40,707 nt of DNA. It comes from JBFXIE01 sp050176255. Lineage in GTDB: Bacteria; Pseudomonadota; Gammaproteobacteria; Burkholderiales; Burkholderiaceae_C. Below are positions 8,192-16,189 of the stretch, piece by piece. The stretch lies in assembly GCF_050176255.1 (NCBI RefSeq), contig NZ_JBFXIE010000030.1; one strand, given 5' to 3'. The position numbers and the translations under genes were made by a program. The first letter of the stretch is position 1, and the number at the start of each line of letters is the position of its first letter. Under the pieces are notes generated by a model. That model did not search any database and had not been told where the DNA came from. It was given only the letters and a program-made list of their open reading frames with translations.

Positions 8192-9412
8192 ATGGACATG
8201 ACCCCGCATTTCCCCATCTACCTTGATTACGGCGCTACGACTCCCGTGGATGATCGGGTCGTTGACGCGATGATCCCGTGGCTGCGCGAGCATTTCGGCA
8301 ATCCCGCGTCTCGCAGCCATGCCTGGGGCTGGGAGGCAGAAGAGGCGGTCGAGAAAGCGCGTGGCCACGTGGCCGACCTGATCGGCGCCGACTCGCGCGA
8401 GATCGTCTGGACATCCGGTGCCACCGAGTCGAACAACCTTGCCATTAAGGGCGCGGCGCATTTCTATCAGGGCAAAGGTAAGCACCTGATCACCGTGAAG
8501 ACCGAGCACAAGGCCGTGCTGGACGTGATGCGCGAGCTGGAGCGCCAGGGCTTTGAGGTGACCTACCTGGACGTGCAGGCGAATGGCCTGCTCGACTTTG
8601 AAGTGCTCAAGGCCGCCATTCGCCCCGACACCATCCTGATCAGCGTGATGTTCGTGAACAACGAGATCGGCGTGATCCAGGACATTCCTGCCATTGGCGC
8701 GCTGTGCCGCGAAAAGGGCATCATCTTCCATGTGGACGCCGCCCAGGCCACCGGCAAGATCGAGATCGACCTGGCCAGCCTGCCTGTTGACCTGATGAGC
8801 CTGGCTTCGCACAAGACCTACGGCCCCAAGGGCGTCGGCGCTCTGTACGTGCGCCGCAAGCCGCGCGTTCGCATCGAAGCGCAGATGCACGGCGGCGGCC
8901 ATGAGCGCGGCATGCGCTCGGGCACGCTGCCCACGCACCAGATCGTGGGCATGGGCGAGGCCTTCCGCCTGGCCAAGCTGGAGATGGCGCAGGACCTGGC
9001 CAAGGCGCGCGCCTTGCAAAAGCGCTTGCTCGACGGCCTCAACGACATCGAACAGGTGTTCATCAACGGCGATTTGGAGCGGCGTGTTCCTCATAACCTG
9101 AACATGAGCTTCAACTACGTCGAGGGCGAGTCGCTGATCATGGGCATCAAGGGCCTGGCGGTCTCCAGCGGCTCGGCCTGCACTTCGGCCAGCCTGGAGC
9201 CCAGCTACGTGCTGCGCGCCCTGGGCCGCAGCGACGAGCTGGCCCACAGCAGCCTGCGCATGACCATCGGCCGCTTCACCACCGAGGAAGAAATCGACTA
9301 CGCCATCAGCACGATTCGCCACAACGTGGCCAAGCTGCGCGAGCTCAGCCCCCTGTGGGAGATGTACCAGGACGGTGTGGACATCAGCACCATCCAGTGG
9401 GCAGCCCACTGA
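8192..9412 (+). CDS. iscS: Cysteine desulfurase IscS
   Basis: 406 residues. PLP enzyme that converts cysteine to alanine and passes the persulfide sulfur to IscU and other acceptors. The PLP lysine sits in SHKTYGPKG (Lys208) and the catalytic cysteine in SSGSACTSASLEPSYVLRAL (Cys330), on the mobile loop typical of group I desulfurases. I chose ATG 8192 (MDMTPHFPIYLDYGATTPVD); upstream non-ATG starts only add poorly conserved residues. It lies 110 bp after iscR and 70 bp before iscU, and that second gap holds a copy of the dispersed repeat. Confidence 0.96.
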   Translation: MDMTPHFPIYLDYGATTPVDDRVVDAMIPWLREHFGNPASRSHAWGWEAEEAVEKARGHVADLIGADSREIVWTSGATESNNLAIKGAAHFYQGKGKHLITVKTEHKAVLDVMRELERQGFEVTYLDVQANGLLDFEVLKAAIRPDTILISVMFVNNEIGVIQDIPAIGALCREKGIIFHVDAAQATGKIEIDLASLPVDLMSLASHKTYGPKGVGALYVRRKPRVRIEAQMHGGGHERGMRSGTLPTHQIVGMGEAFRLAKLEMAQDLAKARALQKRLLDGLNDIEQVFINGDLERRVPHNLNMSFNYVEGESLIMGIKGLAVSSGSACTSASLEPSYVLRALGRSDELAHSSLRMTIGRFTTEEEIDYAISTIRHNVAKLRELSPLWEMYQDGVDISTIQWAAH

Positions 9413-9419
9413 GAATTTG

Positions 9420-9473
9420 CATCAAATCGGCCTCTAGCCCTTATAAATTGAGCGCTGGTAGCTACTAAAAAAG
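9420..9473 (+). repeat. Dispersed palindromic repeat, copy C (iscS-iscU gap)
   Basis: Reads ATCAAATCGGCCTCTAGCCC ... GAGCGCTGGTAGCTACTAAA, nearly the family consensus. Its right end merges into the iscU Shine-Dalgarno AAGGAG (9471-9475), so the element fills almost the whole intergenic space. Confidence 0.85.
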
Positions 9474-9482
9474 GAGTAAATC

Positions 9483-9884
9483 ATGGCCTATTCCGATAAA
9501 GTCGTTGACCATTACGAAAACCCCCGCAACGTCGGCTCGTTTGACAAGGGCGACGACACGGTGGGCACCGGCATGGTGGGCGCGCCCGCTTGCGGCGACG
9601 TGATGAAGCTGCAGATCAAGGTCAACCCCGACACGGGCGTGATCGAGGATGCGCGCTTCAAAACCTACGGCTGCGGTTCGGCCATCGCCTCGTCGTCGCT
9701 GGTGACCGAATGGGTCAAGGGCAAGACGCTGGACGAAGCCGCGCAGCTGAAAAACAGCCAGATCGCCGAAGAACTGGCGCTGCCGCCCGTGAAGATTCAC
9801 TGCTCCATCCTGGCCGAAGACGCTATCAAGGCAGCGGTGAACGACTACAAGGCCAAGCACGGCGCGACCGTCGAGGCCGCCTGA
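9483..9884 (+). CDS. iscU: Iron-sulfur cluster assembly scaffold IscU
   Basis: 133 residues. This is the scaffold on which [2Fe-2S] and [4Fe-4S] clusters are built with sulfur from IscS. The three conserved cysteines Cys37, Cys64 and Cys107, plus His106, are in place. The LPPVK motif at 100-104, which is recognised by the HscA chaperone, is intact. Good SD AAGGAG eight bases before the ATG. The gene follows iscS and precedes iscA by 5 bp, consistent with co-transcription. Confidence 0.97.
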   Translation: MAYSDKVVDHYENPRNVGSFDKGDDTVGTGMVGAPACGDVMKLQIKVNPDTGVIEDARFKTYGCGSAIASSSLVTEWVKGKTLDEAAQLKNSQIAEELALPPVKIHCSILAEDAIKAAVNDYKAKHGATVEAA

Positions 9885-9889
9885 GCGCC

Positions 9890-10213
9890 ATGGCCATTAC
9901 GCTGACCGAAGCCGCAGCCCGGCATGTGGGTCGCTACCTCAGCCGGCGCGGCAAGGGGCTGGGCGTGCGCCTGGGGGTCAAGACCACGGGTTGCTCGGGC
10001 CTGGCCTACAAGCTGGAGTATGTGGACGAGCAAGAGCCCGAGGACATCGTCTTCGAGCACCATGGTGTCAAGGTGCTGATCGACCCCAAGAGTCTGGCCT
10101 ACATCGACGGCACAGAGCTTGACTTCGTGCGCGAGGGCCTGAACGAGGGCTTCAAGTTCAACAACCCCAACGAGCGCGACCGCTGCGGTTGCGGTGAAAG
10201 CTTTCGCGTGTGA
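9890..10213 (+). CDS. iscA: A-type iron-sulfur carrier IscA
   Basis: 107 residues, the size of IscA. The three cluster or iron ligands of A-type carriers are present: Cys35 (TTGCSGLAY) and the C-terminal CGCG pair, Cys99 and Cys101. It likely accepts clusters from IscU and delivers [4Fe-4S] clusters to target enzymes. ATG at 9890 begins five bases after the iscU stop, suggesting translational coupling. A longer reading frame upstream in this phase overlaps iscU and is not needed. Confidence 0.95.
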   Translation: MAITLTEAAARHVGRYLSRRGKGLGVRLGVKTTGCSGLAYKLEYVDEQEPEDIVFEHHGVKVLIDPKSLAYIDGTELDFVREGLNEGFKFNNPNERDRCGCGESFRV

Positions 10214-10243
10214 CGTTGGCGCCGGGGGCGCATCACCTCAGTG

Positions 10244-10276
10244 ACCGCCATCGCCCGCCGCGCTGGCGGTTTTTTT
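10244..10276 (+). terminator. Hairpin plus T-run between iscA and hscB
   Basis: ACCGCCA (10244-10250) pairs with TGGCGGT (10264-10270) and is followed by seven T (10270-10276). This is a textbook rho-independent terminator shape inside the isc operon, ending six bases before the hscB ATG. It may act as a partial terminator or attenuator. Confidence 0.65.
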
Positions 10277-10282
10277 ATTGCC

Positions 10283-10801
10283 ATGAATCTTCAATCCGAC
10301 GACTTTGAACTCTTTGGCGTTCCTCGCCGCTTCGTGCAAGACCGCACGCAGCTGGATGCGCGGTGGAAGGAATTGCAGCGCCAGGCCCACCCCGACCGCT
10401 TTGCCGCGCAGGGTGCGGCAGCCCAGCGCGTGGCGATGCAATGGTCCGTGCGCATCAACGAGGCCTACCAGCGCCTGAAAGACCCGCTCAAGCGTGCGGC
10501 CTACCTGTGCGAGCTGGGTGGCGCGCCCATCCGCGCCGAAGACAACACCGCCATGCCAGCGGCTTTTCTGATGCAGCAAATGGAGTGGCGCGAGGCTTTG
10601 GACGACGCCACCAGTCCCGCACAGCTGAATGCCCTGGACGACGAGATGCAGGCGGCACGCCGCGCGGCCCTTGCGCGCTGCGGCGAGCTGATCGATGCGC
10701 AGCGCGACTATGTCGGCGCGGCGCGGGAGGTCAGAGCCCTGATGTTCATTGCGCGATTTGCGCAGGACATCGATGTGCGCCGGGAGCAACTGGGACAATA
10801 A
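10283..10801 (+). CDS. hscB: Fe-S protein assembly co-chaperone HscB
   Basis: 172 residues. J-domain protein that brings IscU to HscA and stimulates its ATPase. The HPD tripeptide is at residues 36-38 (QRQAHPDRF), and the C-terminal three-helix bundle that binds IscU follows. I chose ATG 10283 (MNLQSDDFELFGVPRRF) because similarity to the family begins there. A GTG at 10241 in the same frame would add 14 residues read through the hairpin. No clear Shine-Dalgarno precedes the ATG, and the T-run of the hairpin occupies that place, so translation may depend on the upstream RNA structure. Confidence 0.92.
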   Translation: MNLQSDDFELFGVPRRFVQDRTQLDARWKELQRQAHPDRFAAQGAAAQRVAMQWSVRINEAYQRLKDPLKRAAYLCELGGAPIRAEDNTAMPAAFLMQQMEWREALDDATSPAQLNALDDEMQAARRAALARCGELIDAQRDYVGAAREVRALMFIARFAQDIDVRREQLGQ

Positions 10802-10880
10802 GTCCCCGTTCCGATCTTCTCGTCCCTTCAACGCTTGGCACAGGCCGCTTGGCCGCCGGGCCTATTCACTTACCGATTCC

Positions 10881-12749
10881 ATGGCGCTTTTGCAGATTTC
10901 CGAACCCGGACAGTCCCCCGACCCGCACCAGCGGCGCATTGCCGTGGGCATAGACCTGGGTACCACGCACTCGCTGGTGGCAGCGGTGCGCAACGGTGTG
11001 GCTGAGTGCCTGCCGGATGGCGAGGGCAGGGTGCTGTTGCCCTCGGTGGTGCGCTACCTGGCCGGGGGCGGGCGCCAGATCGGCCACGACGCCGTGGCTG
11101 CGCAGGCGCAAGACCCGTCCAACACGCTGGCCTCCGTCAAGCGCTTCATGGGGCGCAGCCTGGATGACATTGCCGAGCCGCACAAGCTGCCCTACGACTT
11201 CGCCCCGTCGCAAGGCGCGGGTGGCATGTTGACGCTGTCCACGGCCGGCGGCGTGAAGTCCCCCGTCGAAGTCAGCGCCGAAATCCTGGCCACGCTGCGC
11301 TTTCGCGCCGAGGACAGCTTTGACAGCGACATCTACGGTGCCGTCATTACCGTGCCCGCCTATTTCGACGATGCCCAGCGCCAGGCCACCAAGGACGCGG
11401 CACGCCTGGCGGGCATCCACCTGCTGCGCCTGATCAACGAGCCCACGGCCGCCGCCATCGCCTACGGCCTGGACAACGCCTCCGAGGGCATCTACGCCGT
11501 GTACGACCTGGGCGGCGGCACGTTTGATATTTCCATCCTGCGCCTGACGCAGGGCGTGTTCGAGGTCATCGCCACGGGCGGCGACTCGGCTCTGGGCGGC
11601 GATGATTACGACGCCCTGTTTGCCGACTGGGTGCTGCAGCAACTGGGGCTGCAGGCACTGACGGCGGAGGACAAGAGCGCCGTGCGCCTGGCAGCGCGTG
11701 CCTGCAAAGAGGCCCTGACTGCTTCTGAAGTTGTAGCGTTCAGCGCTTGTCTGGCGGGGACTCAAGTCCAATTGGATGTCAAGCGTTCGGACTTCGACGC
11801 GGTCACGGCTGCGCTGACGCAGCGATCCCTGGCGGCGGTGCGCCGCGCGCTGCGCGACGCGCAGATCGAGCGCGGTGACGTGCAGGGCGTGGTGCTGGTG
11901 GGCGGCTCCACCCGCATGCCGCAGGTGCGTGAGGCGGTGGCGCAGTTTTTCGGCCGTGAGCCGCTTATCAACCTGAACCCCGACGAGGTCGTGGCTCTGG
12001 GCGCCGCCATCCAGGCCAACCAGCTGGCGGGCAACAACGCGGCGGGCGACCTGCTGCTGCTGGACGTGATTCCGCTGTCGCTGGGCATTGAGACCATGGG
12101 CGGTCTGGTCGAGCGCATCATCGGGCGCAACGAGACTATCCCCACCGCCAAGGCGCAGGACTTCACCACCTACAAGGACGGGCAGACGGCGCTGGCCATT
12201 CATGTGGTGCAGGGCGAGCGCGACCTGGTGCAGGACTGCCGCAGCCTGGCGCGCTTCGAGCTGCGCGGCATCCCACCCATGGCGGCGGGCGCGGCGCGCA
12301 TCCGCGTCACCTTCACCGTGGACGCCGACGGCCTGCTGAGCGTGAGCGCGCGCGAGCAAAGCAGCGGCGTGGAGGCGCGCATCGACGTCAAGCCCACGTA
12401 TGGTCTGAGCGACGAGCAGATCGCCCGCATGCTGCAAGACGGTTTTGCCACTGCGCAACAAGACATGCAGGCCCGCGCGCTGGTCGAGGCGCGCGTCGAT
12501 GCCGACCGCCTGTTGATCGCCACGCAAAGTGCGCTGGATGCGGACGGCGACGTGCTCTCGTCTGCCGAGCGTGCTGCCGTTGAAGCCTTGATGCAGGCAT
12601 TGCGGCACACGCTGGAAGCTGGCCACGACGCAGCGGCCGTAGAGGCTGCAACCAGCGCGTTGGCCAAAGGCACCGAGGCTTTTGCCGCCCAGCGCATGAA
12701 CCGCGGCATACGCGATGCACTGGCCGGCAAGAACGTCGCATCGCTGTGA
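10881..12749 (+). CDS. hscA: Fe-S protein assembly chaperone HscA
   Basis: 622 residues, a specialised Hsp70. The N-terminal ATPase domain shows the phosphate-1 motif GIDLGTTHSLVA at about residue 23, the phosphate-2 motif YDLGGGTFDISIL, and the adenosine motif VVLVGGSTRMPQV. The substrate domain for the IscU LPPVK peptide follows. Start ATG 10881 (MALLQISEPGQSPDPHQRRI); the longer frame from 10749 overlaps hscB and is unlikely. Oddity: about residues 280-298 (SEVVAFSACLAGTQVQL) coincide with a degenerate inverted copy of the dispersed 58-bp repeat, in a segment of the ATPase domain that varies in length in the family. Confidence 0.95.
   Translation: MALLQISEPGQSPDPHQRRIAVGIDLGTTHSLVAAVRNGVAECLPDGEGRVLLPSVVRYLAGGGRQIGHDAVAAQAQDPSNTLASVKRFMGRSLDDIAEPHKLPYDFAPSQGAGGMLTLSTAGGVKSPVEVSAEILATLRFRAEDSFDSDIYGAVITVPAYFDDAQRQATKDAARLAGIHLLRLINEPTAAAIAYGLDNASEGIYAVYDLGGGTFDISILRLTQGVFEVIATGGDSALGGDDYDALFADWVLQQLGLQALTAEDKSAVRLAARACKEALTASEVVAFSACLAGTQVQLDVKRSDFDAVTAALTQRSLAAVRRALRDAQIERGDVQGVVLVGGSTRMPQVREAVAQFFGREPLINLNPDEVVALGAAIQANQLAGNNAAGDLLLLDVIPLSLGIETMGGLVERIIGRNETIPTAKAQDFTTYKDGQTALAIHVVQGERDLVQDCRSLARFELRGIPPMAAGAARIRVTFTVDADGLLSVSAREQSSGVEARIDVKPTYGLSDEQIARMLQDGFATAQQDMQARALVEARVDADRLLIATQSALDADGDVLSSAERAAVEALMQALRHTLEAGHDAAAVEAATSALAKGTEAFAAQRMNRGIRDALAGKNVASL
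11718..11776 (-). repeat. Degenerate dispersed repeat, copy D (inside hscA)
   Basis: The left half TTGTAGCGTTCAGCGCTTGT matches the inverted family form well. The right half (GGGGACTCAAGTCCAATTGG) is of the right length but poorly conserved. It is in frame with hscA. Assignment is moderate because selection on the protein may have remodelled it. Confidence 0.5.
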
Positions 12750-12788
12750 GCGCGACACCTATTTCCTACTTTCCCGAACCTGGTCGCC

Positions 12789-13127
12789 ATGCCCGTCATC
12801 AAAATACTTCCACACCACGAATATTGCCCTGAGGGTGCCGAAATCACTGCGCCCGCGGGCACCTCGATCTGCGAGGCGCTACTGGATAACGATATCCAGA
12901 TCGAGCACGCATGCGACATGAGCTGCGCCTGCACCACCTGCCATGTGATCGTGCGCCGCGGCTATGAGTCGCTCAACGCACCAGGGGAAGAAGAAGAGGA
13001 TCTGCTGGATCGTGCCTGGGGCCTGGAGCCGCAGTCGCGCCTGTCGTGCCAGGCCATCCTGGCGCACAGTGATGTGACGGTGGAAATCCCCAAATACACC
13101 ATCAACCACGCCCGGGAGAACCATTGA
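12789..13127 (+). CDS. fdx: ISC-type [2Fe-2S] ferredoxin
   Basis: 112 residues, adrenodoxin-like. Ligands Cys42, Cys48, Cys51 (ACDMSCACTTCHV) and Cys87 (RLSCQAI) match the ISC ferredoxin of E. coli in spacing. It supplies electrons to IscS/IscU during cluster assembly. It lies 39 bp downstream of hscA. The usual enterobacterial next gene, iscX, is absent; instead the stop overlaps the start of dnaQ (TGATG). Confidence 0.95.
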   Translation: MPVIKILPHHEYCPEGAEITAPAGTSICEALLDNDIQIEHACDMSCACTTCHVIVRRGYESLNAPGEEEEDLLDRAWGLEPQSRLSCQAILAHSDVTVEIPKYTINHARENH

Positions 13128-13855
13128 TGATCCGGCAGATTGTTCTGGACACGGAAACCACCGGCCTGTCTGCCGACAACGGCGACCGCATCATCGAGCT
13201 GGGGTGCGTTGAGTTGCTGGGCCGCAAGCTCACCGGTAATGATCTGCACCTGTACCTGAACCCCGAGCGCGACAGCCACGAGGACGCGCTGAGGGTGCAC
13301 GGAATCAGCAATGAATTCCTGCGCGACAAGCCCAAGTTTGCCGACTGTGCGCAGGACATCCTGCGCTACCTGCAGGGGGCCGAGCTCATCATCCATAACG
13401 CCAGCTTCGACGTGGGCTTTCTGGACAAAGAGCTGGAACTGGTCGGCCTGGCACCGCTGGCCACCCATGTGAGCGGCATTGTTGACACCCTGGCCATGGC
13501 CAAGGAAATGTTTCCGGGCAAGCGCAACTCGCTGGACGCCTTGTGCGACCGTCTGGAGGTGGACAACTCGGGCCGCACGCTGCACGGTGCGCTGCTGGAC
13601 GCGCAGTTGCTGGCCGATGTCTATATCAACATGACGCGTGGTCAGGAGGCGCTGCTGATCCTGGACGACTTGCCCACAGGCGAAGGTGGCGTGAAGGCAG
13701 CCGTCGTGGATCTGAGCCGCCTGGCACTGCCCGTTATTGCCGCCAACGACCAGGAGCTGGCCGAGCACGAGGCTTTGCTGGCGCAGATCGACAAATCCAG
13801 CGCAGGCAAAACTATTTGGCGAACCCTGTCAGACGCCCCAAAAGCTATGCCATAA
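13127..13855 (+). CDS. dnaQ: DNA polymerase III epsilon subunit (proofreading exonuclease)
   Basis: 242 residues. DEDDh 3'-5' exonuclease: Exo I DTETTG (Asp8, Glu10), Exo II HNASFDVGFL, Exo III with His153 and Asp158 (HGALLDAQLLADVY). It proofreads with the alpha subunit of the replicative polymerase. The C-terminal tail after the exonuclease domain is where polymerase contact is expected. ATG 13127 shares its first base with the fdx stop (TGATG), so translation is probably coupled to the isc operon; a TTG at 13124 is the alternative. The 3' end contains the promoter-like sequence of the following tRNA genes. Confidence 0.93.
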   Translation: MIRQIVLDTETTGLSADNGDRIIELGCVELLGRKLTGNDLHLYLNPERDSHEDALRVHGISNEFLRDKPKFADCAQDILRYLQGAELIIHNASFDVGFLDKELELVGLAPLATHVSGIVDTLAMAKEMFPGKRNSLDALCDRLEVDNSGRTLHGALLDAQLLADVYINMTRGQEALLILDDLPTGEGGVKAAVVDLSRLALPVIAANDQELAEHEALLAQIDKSSAGKTIWRTLSDAPKAMP

Positions 13856-13856
13856 T
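13827..13856 (+). promoter_or_regulatory. Candidate tRNA-Val promoter
   Basis: TGTCAG (13827-13832) and CATAAT (13851-13856) are spaced by 18 bases and followed by a GC-rich stretch (GCGGGC), as in stringently controlled stable-RNA promoters. The -10 overlaps the dnaQ stop codon. The -35 is weak. Confidence 0.45.
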
Positions 13857-13880
13857 TGCGGGCTGTCGCGAAGACGACAC

Positions 13881-13955
13881 GGGTGATTAGCTCAGCGGTA
13901 GAGCACTGCCTTCACACGGCAGGGGTCACATGTTCGATCCATGTATCACCCACCA
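13881..13955 (+). tRNA. tRNA-Val (anticodon CAC), first copy
   Basis: Cloverleaf with acceptor arms GGGTGAT / ATCACCC, D-arm AGCTCAGCGGTAGAGC, anticodon arm CTGCC-TTCACAC-GGCAG (anticodon CAC, decoding GTG) and T-arm with GTTCGATCC. The terminal CCA is encoded. It is 75 nt including CCA. Confidence 0.95.
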
Positions 13956-13991
13956 TTTTTCAAGAGTTTTGGCCTGTAGGGTCAAAGCTTT

Positions 13992-14066
13992 GGGTGATTA
14001 GCTCAGCGGTAGAGCACTGCCTTCACACGGCAGGGGTCACATGTTCGATCCATGTATCACCCACCA
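13992..14066 (+). tRNA. tRNA-Val (anticodon CAC), second copy
   Basis: Identical over the full 75 nt to the first copy, after a 36-nt spacer. CCA is encoded. The pair is probably transcribed together and ended by the hairpin at 14072-14106. Confidence 0.95.
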
Positions 14067-14071
14067 TATAA

Positions 14072-14106
14072 AACCCCTTGCAGGCGTTGCGTGCAAGGGG
14101 TTTTTT
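14072..14106 (+). terminator. Rho-independent terminator after the tRNA pair
   Basis: AACCCCTTGCA pairs with TGCAAGGGGTT around a nine-base loop and is followed by a T-run (TTTTTTGC). A strong terminator for the tRNA-Val operon. Confidence 0.92.
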
Positions 14107-14155
14107 GCATGGGGCATGTCTCGGCTGGCGGAAAAAACTGGATGGAGAGCGGGCC

Positions 14156-15274
14156 ATGGGTGACAAGGTGGATTGCGTCGTTGTCGGCGCGGGCGTGGTG
14201 GGTTTGGCTGTGGCGCGCGCTCTGGCGCTGGATGGGCACGAGGTGCTGGTGCTGGAAGCGGCCAACGCCATCGGCACCCAGACCAGTGCGCGCAACAGTG
14301 AGGTCATCCACGCTGGCATCTACTATCCGCAGGGCTCACTTAAGGCGCGGCTGTGTGTACAGGGCAAGGCCATGCTGTATGACTACTGCGCCGAACGCAG
14401 CCTGCCGCATCGCCGTTGCGGCAAGCTCATCGTGGCCACGTCGCCCCAGCAGCAGGCACAACTGGCCCGCATCCAAGCGAGCGCAGCCGCCAACGGAGTG
14501 GATGACCTGCGGTGGTTGACACGCGACGAGGCCAGGGCCCTGGAGCCCGAACTGCAATGCGTGGCCGCGCTGCTGTCGCCCAGCACGGGCATTGTGGACA
14601 GCCATGCGTTCATGCTGGCGCTGCAAGGCGATCTGGAAAATGCGGGTGGCTTGGTGGCGCTCCATTCGACTCTGGTCAGGGCACAGTGCACGCCAAAAGC
14701 CATACATTTGGAAGCGCTGGACGGCACCCGCATCAGCGCGCGCACGGTGGTGAATGCGGCCGGCTTGTATGCGCCAGACTTGGCGCGGTGCTTTGCCGGG
14801 CTGGGCGGCTCACATGTGCCGCGAGCGGCGTATGCCAAGGGCAACTATTTCACTTTGTCGGGTCGCGCACCCTTCAGCCGATTGATTTACCCCGTACCTG
14901 AGGCGGCGGGCCTGGGCGTGCATCTGACGCTGGATCTGGCGGGCCAGGCCAAATTTGGACCGGACGTGCAATGGGTGGACAGCCCTGATGATCTGATGGT
15001 GGATCAGGCCCGCGCCCAGGGTTTTTATGCAGAGGTACGCAAGTACTGGCCGGGCTTGCGTGACGGCGCCCTGGCTGCGGGTTATGCGGGCATACGTCCC
15101 AAGATACATGGGCCGCATGAGCCCGCGGCGGATTTTGTCATCCAGGGCCCGAGACAGCATGGCGTGGCCGGGCTGGTCAATTTGTTTGGTATTGAGTCGC
15201 CGGGGTTGACTGGCGCACTGGCGATTGGCGAGTATGTCGCGGCGCTGTTGCGCGAGTCAGACGATTCGTACTGA
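14156..15274 (+). CDS. FAD-dependent oxidoreductase (L-2-hydroxyglutarate dehydrogenase-like)
   Basis: 372 residues, DAO/LhgO-type flavoprotein. The N-terminal dinucleotide fold VVGAGVVGLAVARAL has GxGxxG at residues 11-16. TSARNSEVIHAGIYYPQGSL is the block typical of L-2-hydroxyacid/glycerol-3-phosphate type oxidases. A C-terminal FAD-contacting segment (LFGIESPGLTGALAIGEYVA) closes the fold. It probably oxidises a 2-hydroxy acid such as L-2-hydroxyglutarate; the exact substrate cannot be read from the sequence. I chose ATG 14156 because the frame above it runs through the tRNA terminator. No partner genes are adjacent. Confidence 0.85.
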   Translation: MGDKVDCVVVGAGVVGLAVARALALDGHEVLVLEAANAIGTQTSARNSEVIHAGIYYPQGSLKARLCVQGKAMLYDYCAERSLPHRRCGKLIVATSPQQQAQLARIQASAAANGVDDLRWLTRDEARALEPELQCVAALLSPSTGIVDSHAFMLALQGDLENAGGLVALHSTLVRAQCTPKAIHLEALDGTRISARTVVNAAGLYAPDLARCFAGLGGSHVPRAAYAKGNYFTLSGRAPFSRLIYPVPEAAGLGVHLTLDLAGQAKFGPDVQWVDSPDDLMVDQARAQGFYAEVRKYWPGLRDGALAAGYAGIRPKIHGPHEPAADFVIQGPRQHGVAGLVNLFGIESPGLTGALAIGEYVAALLRESDDSY

Positions 15275-15415
15275 CGGCGCATGCATCGCACGCCAGAGCT
15301 GCACTTCGGCGGTGGCCTGTTCGCTGAAACAGTCTGGCTGGGCTAAGATGGATTATGTGTGGATGCCAGCATGAAAGGCATCTCGACATCGTTAACTCCT
15401 CCGAAAGGCTTTCTC

Positions 15416-15724
15416 ATGATCTCCGCATCCGAAACCGTTTCCAAGACCCAGAATGAACTCGAAAAGCTGGTCAGTGATCTACGCGGGCTGCTGGCCAGCA
15501 AGGATCTGGACGGCATTCCAGAGATCAAGCAACTGCGCCAGCGCCTCGACGACGGCATTCACACGGTGCGTGATGCTGCCGTGCGTGCGGCGCAGGACGC
15601 AGCAGACCAGGCCCGCGACGCCGCCCGTGCCGCAGACCGCTATGCCCACGACGAACCCTGGCGCGTCGCCAGCGCAGCGTTGGCTGTGGGGGCGTTGGTC
15701 GGCTTTTTGCTGGCTCGTCGCTAA
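15416..15724 (+). CDS. ElaB/YqjD/DUF883 family membrane-anchored protein
   Basis: 102 residues. A long amphipathic helix rich in Ala, Asp and Arg (about residues 10-75, heptad-like AAVRAAQDAADQARDAARAA) ends in a single C-terminal membrane segment (ASAALAVGALVGFLLARR) with a GxxxG-like pattern. Members of this family are C-tail-anchored inner-membrane proteins, some reported to bind ribosomes in stationary phase. Start: ATG 15416, with GAAAGG about nine bases upstream; ATGs at 15359 and 15371 are alternatives with poorer sites. First gene of a three-gene membrane operon. A TAAGAT hexamer near 15345 may be its -10. Confidence 0.85.
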   Translation: MISASETVSKTQNELEKLVSDLRGLLASKDLDGIPEIKQLRQRLDDGIHTVRDAAVRAAQDAADQARDAARAADRYAHDEPWRVASAALAVGALVGFLLARR

Positions 15725-15791
15725 GACCTGAGGAACTGTCGGGTTTGCGATTGAACGCTGCGCCGTGCACCGGCTGCGAAGAAAGGGGCGA

Positions 15792-16187
15792 ATGAACTGG
15801 TTTGCGCTGTTGGGGCTTGAAGGGTGGGCTGCGCGCTGGCGCGCCACCCTCATCGAGGGTGCGATTGCGGCTGAAGACCGCCTTGAGCTGGCGCACCTTG
15901 AATGGGCTGACCAAAAGCGCCGACTGGCGCAGTTGCTGGTACTGCTCATCCTGTTCGGTGCGCTGAGCGTGGTAGCCCTGTTGCTGCTGTCGGTGGCCGT
16001 GCTGGTGCAGTTCTGGGACACACCCCAGCGTGTTTTGGTAGCCTGGCTTCTGGCAGGCAGCTGGTTGCTGGCGTGCGGCGTGGTGCTGGCGGCCCTTTTA
16101 TCCATTGGTCGTAAGGCCGGTAACGCCTTCGCGCTCACGCGCCGGGAACTGTCCCAGGACTGGCGCTCAATCAAGGAGCACCTGTAA
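15792..16187 (+). CDS. Phage holin superfamily / YqjE-like membrane protein
   Basis: 131 residues. A cytoplasmic amphipathic N-terminal part (residues 1-50) is followed by two hydrophobic segments (about 52-75, LLVLLILFGALSVVALLLL, and about 88-112, VLVAWLLAGSWLLACGVVLA) and a charged tail. This matches the DUF1469/YqjE group, which sits next to YqjD-like proteins in many proteobacteria. Function unknown; the 'holin' name is only a domain label. It starts 67 bp after the YqjD-like gene, and the next gene begins two bases after its stop. Confidence 0.8.
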   Translation: MNWFALLGLEGWAARWRATLIEGAIAAEDRLELAHLEWADQKRRLAQLLVLLILFGALSVVALLLLSVAVLVQFWDTPQRVLVAWLLAGSWLLACGVVLAALLSIGRKAGNAFALTRRELSQDWRSIKEHL

Positions 16188-16189
16188 TC

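Noticed and set aside
10749..10880. A longer N-terminus for HscA starting inside hscB.
   Set aside because: The added residues overlap hscB and have no family similarity; the ATG at 10881 gives the conserved start.
13881..14066. The duplicated 75-bp sequence as a possible CRISPR-like or mobile repeat.
   Set aside because: Both units fold as tRNA-Val with encoded CCA, and there are only two of them.
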